Shown piece by piece: positions 4,286-6,759 of a DNA stretch of 6,759 bases. Source of the stretch: an uncultured bacterium (GTDB taxonomy: Bacteria > Cyanobacteriota > Vampirovibrionia > Gastranaerophilales > Gastranaerophilaceae); NCBI GenBank assembly GCA_902765655.1, contig CACXAK010000085.1:1-6759 (forward strand), in the 5' to 3' direction. The notes below the pieces were generated by a model. The model was given only the letters and a program-made list of their open reading frames with translations. It was not told the DNA's origin and ran no database searches. Numbering within the stretch: position 1 is the first letter of the stretch; each line of letters begins with the position of its first letter. A program made the translations under genes and the position numbers.

Positions 4286-6759
4286 ATCAATAACAATGTC
4301 TTTTTCAGAATTTATATCACCATTTACATTTATACCATTAGCTCCGGTATTGACGATTTCAACATCTCCTGCATTTATAACACCGGTAGTAACAACATTT
4401 ACACCTTTAGCGCCACTGTTTTGAATATTTAATTTACCGCTGTTATTTACAGTCCCAGAAATATTGATTTGATCACCCTTGTTAGTTAATGTTGAATCAC
4501 CTGTATTAGTGAATGTACCGCTTATACTTAAAGGTCCGTTTTCATTGACAACTTTTGTTGTGCCTACATTGCTGATTTCACCTGAAACAACAAATCCGTT
4601 TTTACCTTTGTTGTAGTAAGATGCTTCACCGCCTTTGTTGATTATCTTACCTTCTTGAGTAACACTGAAGTATCCGTCATTGTTTGTAAATGAAACATTG
4701 CCTTCATTATTTACCGTGCCCCAGACATTTATACCTTCAGCTGCATTGTTTACAACTTCAAGTCCCTGAGTATTAATTTGAGCATCTTTAGTAATATTAA
4801 TACCTCTTACCTTGCCATTATTTGTAATAGTTGTTTTACCATTTACATTCTTAACTGTACCAAATACATTTAGACCTTTATCACCACTGTTCACGAGCTT
4901 TAGATCACCGTCTTTATTCTCGATTGAGCCATAAACGCCAAGACTGCCTTCGCCTTCAATGTTATTTAATATTTCAGCAGCTCCGGTATTACTGATTTTA
5001 CCGTGTATATCAACTCCATTTTCACCGGTATTTGTTATTTTAAGACCTTCTGAATTAATTGTTCCTGTTGTTACTAAATGGAAGCCCTTATCACCTGAGT
5101 TAACAAGTTCTAATTGGCCGTTTTTATTTTCAACAGTACCGCTTATATTAAGCTGAGAACCAGAATTAGTTATTGTAGCATTACCGTTGTTAACTAATTT
5201 TCCACTAATACCAACAGAACCATTTTCATTTGTAAGATTAGCAGTTCCATTATTATTTAATCTTCCTGCAACAGCTAAGCCATATTGTCCTTTGTTAGTT
5301 ACGTTTAAATCACCATTGTTATTAACAACACCAGATTCGTGAACTTTCACCCAACCGGCATTATTTGTAATATCCATAGTACCTTTGTTAGCAACACTAC
5401 CTTTAATATGGATCCCATTATCACCATTGTTTACCATTTTTAAGTTATTAGTATTTATAGATCCTTTTTCTCGGACGTTTATACCGATTAAACCATCATT
5501 AGCAATGTATAAATTGCCTCTTTCAGTAGTTACGTCACCATACACATTAACGCCATTTCTTGCATTTGCACCGCTTTTAACATCAACATCGCCATAACTG
5601 TGTACGCGGCCATTGATATTAAGACCATAGTGCCCGTTATTTTCAAGCGTTAATTTTCCATTTGCAGCATTTGCATCAGCTTTTCCGTGTTCAATATTGC
5701 CATTTACATTAAGACCATAAGAACCGGTATTTTTAATATTTCCTGTATTAGCTATTACAGTAGTACCATACAAATTCAAACCATTCTTACCGCTGTTAGT
5801 AATTTCAGCATTATTAGCCTGGATCAAACCATGTTTATCAAGATTTAATCCTCTTTCGCCTGTGTTTGTCATTGTAGTCGAACCCGCAGTACGCGACTCG
5901 CCATAAATATTAAGTCCGCCTTGACCATCATTTAAGAATGTTGTGTTACCATTTTCAGTATTTGTTTTACCATATACCTTTAAGCCGTTTACTCCGGAAG
6001 CTGAGTTTTTATATAATGCATTACCTGAAGTATTTACGTTACCTTTTATAACAAGACCGCCTGCACCGGTATTATCCATTACCAAACTGTCTTTATTTAG
6101 ATTATTAGCGATAATTTTACCATTTTTGAGGACGTTTAATCCGCCTTCACCATAGTTTTTAACAGCAAGAGCCCCATCTTCATTATTTATGGTTCCGCCA
6201 ATATTTAAGCCCTTTTGGCCTTCTTCCATATTGATAATTTGAGCATCTCCGATATTTGAAACAGTACCTGTAATATTTAAACCGTTAGCACCTTCATTTT
6301 TAACATCTAAACCTTTTGAAGAAACACTTCCTGTTTTAATAATATTTAAGCCCTGATCACCTGTGTTATAAAGAGCCAATTTCCCATCATTATTTACGGT
6401 TCCTGAAATATTGAGTTGTGTACCGCTATTTGTAAATGAAGATTCTCCTACATTTGAAAATTTACCGGGAATACTTAAAGCACCTTTATGGTTAAGAACC
6501 ATTGTAGTGCCTTCATTATCGACTTCACCTGCAAATATTAGTCCATAGATACCATCATTTTCATAAATCGCATTGCCACCTTTATTTGACATATACCCTG
6601 ATTCTTGAACTTTCAACATTCCTGCATTGTTTGTATAAGAACCGTCACCTTGATTTATAACTTTACCATAAACGTGTAACCCATTAGCACCATCGTTTTT
6701 CATTTTGATGCCTTGTGAATCAACTACACCGGTTTTTGTAACATTTAAACCTTTTTCAC
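3875..6759 (-). CDS. Giant Asn/Gly-rich repeat protein, filamentous-adhesin-like (5' end off window)
   Basis: The minus-strand frame is open from the window edge (first full codon at 6757) to a TAA at 3877-3875, giving 960 C-terminal residues; residue numbers here count from the internal Met codon at 6703, which is probably not the start because the repeat continues upstream of it. It consists of about 40 units of 21-30 residues with the theme N-x-G-x-x-GLNI-x-GTVNN-x-G, alternating short beta strands and Asn/Gly turns, as expected for a right-handed beta-helix of the filamentous haemagglutinin type. No cysteine is present. Residues 807-942 switch to a V-x-A-x-NDINI pattern and end in EYKEVVKE. 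No beta-barrel, LPxTG, dockerin or membrane anchor is visible, so export (for example two-partner secretion) would depend on the missing N-terminus. Probable surface adhesin; ligand unknown. The hairpin at 3817-3863 follows its stop. Confidence 0.85.
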   Translation of the reverse strand, partial: EKGLNVTKTGVVDSQGIKMKNDGANGLHVYGKVINQGDGSYTNNAGMLKVQESGYMSNKGGNAIYENDGIYGLIFAGEVDNEGTTMVLNHKGALSIPGKFSNVGESSFTNSGTQLNISGTVNNDGKLALYNTGDQGLNIIKTGSVSSKGLDVKNEGANGLNITGTVSNIGDAQIINMEEGQKGLNIGGTINNEDGALAVKNYGEGGLNVLKNGKIIANNLNKDSLVMDNTGAGGLVIKGNVNTSGNALYKNSASGVNGLKVYGKTNTENGNTTFLNDGQGGLNIYGESRTAGSTTMTNTGERGLNLDKHGLIQANNAEITNSGKNGLNLYGTTVIANTGNIKNTGSYGLNVNGNIEHGKADANAANGKLTLENNGHYGLNINGRVHSYGDVDVKSGANARNGVNVYGDVTTERGNLYIANDGLIGINVREKGSINTNNLKMVNNGDNGIHIKGSVANKGTMDITNNAGWVKVHESGVVNNNGDLNVTNKGQYGLAVAGRLNNNGTANLTNENGSVGISGKLVNNGNATITNSGSQLNISGTVENKNGQLELVNSGDKGFHLVTTGTINSEGLKITNTGENGVDIHGKISNTGAAEILNNIEGEGSLGVYGSIENKDGDLKLVNSGDKGLNVFGTVKNVNGKTTITNNGKVRGINITKDAQINTQGLEVVNNAAEGINVWGTVNNEGNVSFTNNDGYFSVTQEGKIINKGGEASYYNKGKNGFVVSGEISNVGTTKVVNENGPLSISGTFTNTGDSTLTNKGDQINISGTVNNSGKLNIQNSGAKGVNVVTTGVINAGDVEIVNTGANGINVNGDINSEKDIVIDNTSETGTFFNKDASVQAKNDIDISDDSFEGVKVSGQLFADNDVNIDTNGGDVVIGATVYDDYINAKRNVNINVIDGDVLNFGVKKTLINAENDINITVQNGKIGESPTVINQDESEYKYRALNVNVGHEYKEVVKE
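4286..4822 (-). repeat. Super-repeat block C (complete copy)
   Basis: Residues 628-806 are eight units of 24, 22, 24, 22, 21, 21, 23 and 22 residues. Markers in order are GINITKDAQI, EGINVWGTV, GYFSVTQEGKI, NGFVVSGEI, GPLSISGTF, DQINISGTVNN, GVNVVTTGVI and NGINVNGDI. Two further units (580-627) separate it from block B. Confidence 0.87.
4967..5500 (-). repeat. Super-repeat block B (complete copy)
   Basis: Residues 402-579 are eight units of 23, 22, 23, 22, 21, 22, 23 and 22 residues. Markers in order are GINVREKGSI, NGIHIKGSV, GWVKVHESGVV, YGLAVAGRL, GSVGISGKL, SQLNISGTVEN, GFHLVTTGTI and NGVDIHGKI. They align one-to-one with blocks A and C. Confidence 0.87.
5501..6232 (-). repeat. Spacer array of simpler units between blocks A and B
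   Basis: Residues 158-401 hold ten units of 22-30 residues, mostly of the plain form N-x-G-x-x-GLN(I/V/L)-x-G. They lack the QxNISGT and xxKVxESG marker units of the super-repeat. The first unit (158-182, 25 residues) still matches the unit that follows block B (580-604, also 25 residues), so the duplicated segment probably reached at least one unit beyond block A. Confidence 0.75.
6233..6759 (-). repeat. Super-repeat block A (edge-truncated copy)
   Basis: Residues up to 157 of the giant protein. Eight units appear in order: GLNV..TG (cut by the edge), NGLHVYGKV, NAGMLKVQESG, YGLIFAGEV, GALSIPGKF, TQLNISGTVNN, GLNIIKTGSV, NGLNITGTV. Complete unit lengths from the third unit on are 24, 22, 21, 21, 23 and 22 residues. 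The same order returns in blocks B and C. Confidence 0.85.

Noticed and set aside
3950..6155. Several plus-strand open frames of 65-78 codons opposite the repeat protein
   Set aside because: All lie antisense to the repeat gene and follow its periodicity; no start signals or recognisable domains.
6701..6703. Internal Met codon at 6703 as the start of the giant protein
   Set aside because: The frame stays open to the window edge and the upstream codons continue the same repeat (KGLNVTKTGVV), so the true start is off the window.
3875..6759. CRISPR-like or noncoding repeat array
   Set aside because: The repetition is at protein level with variable units of 21-30 codons in one long open frame; no identical DNA repeats with spacers.

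Overview
The window is AT-rich bacterial DNA with tightly packed genes and purine-rich ribosome binding sites such as AGGAG. The taxon cannot be proved from the sequence. The mix of an RNase PH of the form RERTKISGRTQEIQRLIGR, small signal-peptide proteins with an A-rich codon style, and a giant Asn/Gly-rich filamentous-adhesin-like protein fits gut or environmental Cyanobacteriota of the Vampirovibrionia/Gastranaerophilales (Melainabacteria) type. That placement is inference and other low-GC Gram-negative groups are not excluded.

Positions 1-1980, plus strand: a compact five-gene transcription unit. It starts with the C-terminal end of a probable membrane protein (its start lies off the window). 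Next come a small protein with two CxxC pairs, RNase PH (rph), a small basic exported protein, and an exported coiled-coil protein built from heptad and 11-residue repeats. Gaps between genes are +2, -4, +9 and -4 bases, with ATGA stop/start overlaps at 530 and 1543. A strong rho-independent terminator at 1944-1978 closes the unit.

Positions 1980-3874, plus strand: a stand-alone gene for an acetohydroxyacid synthase large subunit (ilvB-like). A possible extended -10 promoter lies directly after the preceding terminator. No ilvN regulatory subunit follows. Several usually conserved active-site residues are changed (including Trp to Leu in the MVRQWQ motif) and the usual C-terminal tail is absent. 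A possible 27-codon ORF and an imperfect hairpin that could terminate both strands fill the gap before the next gene.

Positions 3875-6759, minus strand: the C-terminal 960 residues of a very large, cysteine-free surface-type protein that is still open at the window edge. It consists of about 40 units of 21-30 residues. Eight of these units form a higher-order block that recurs three times in the same unit order and nearly the same unit lengths. The last ~135 residues change to a haemagglutinin-like repeat and end without any recognisable barrel, anchor or sorting signal. This nested repeat architecture and the atypical orphan synthase are the two most interesting things here.
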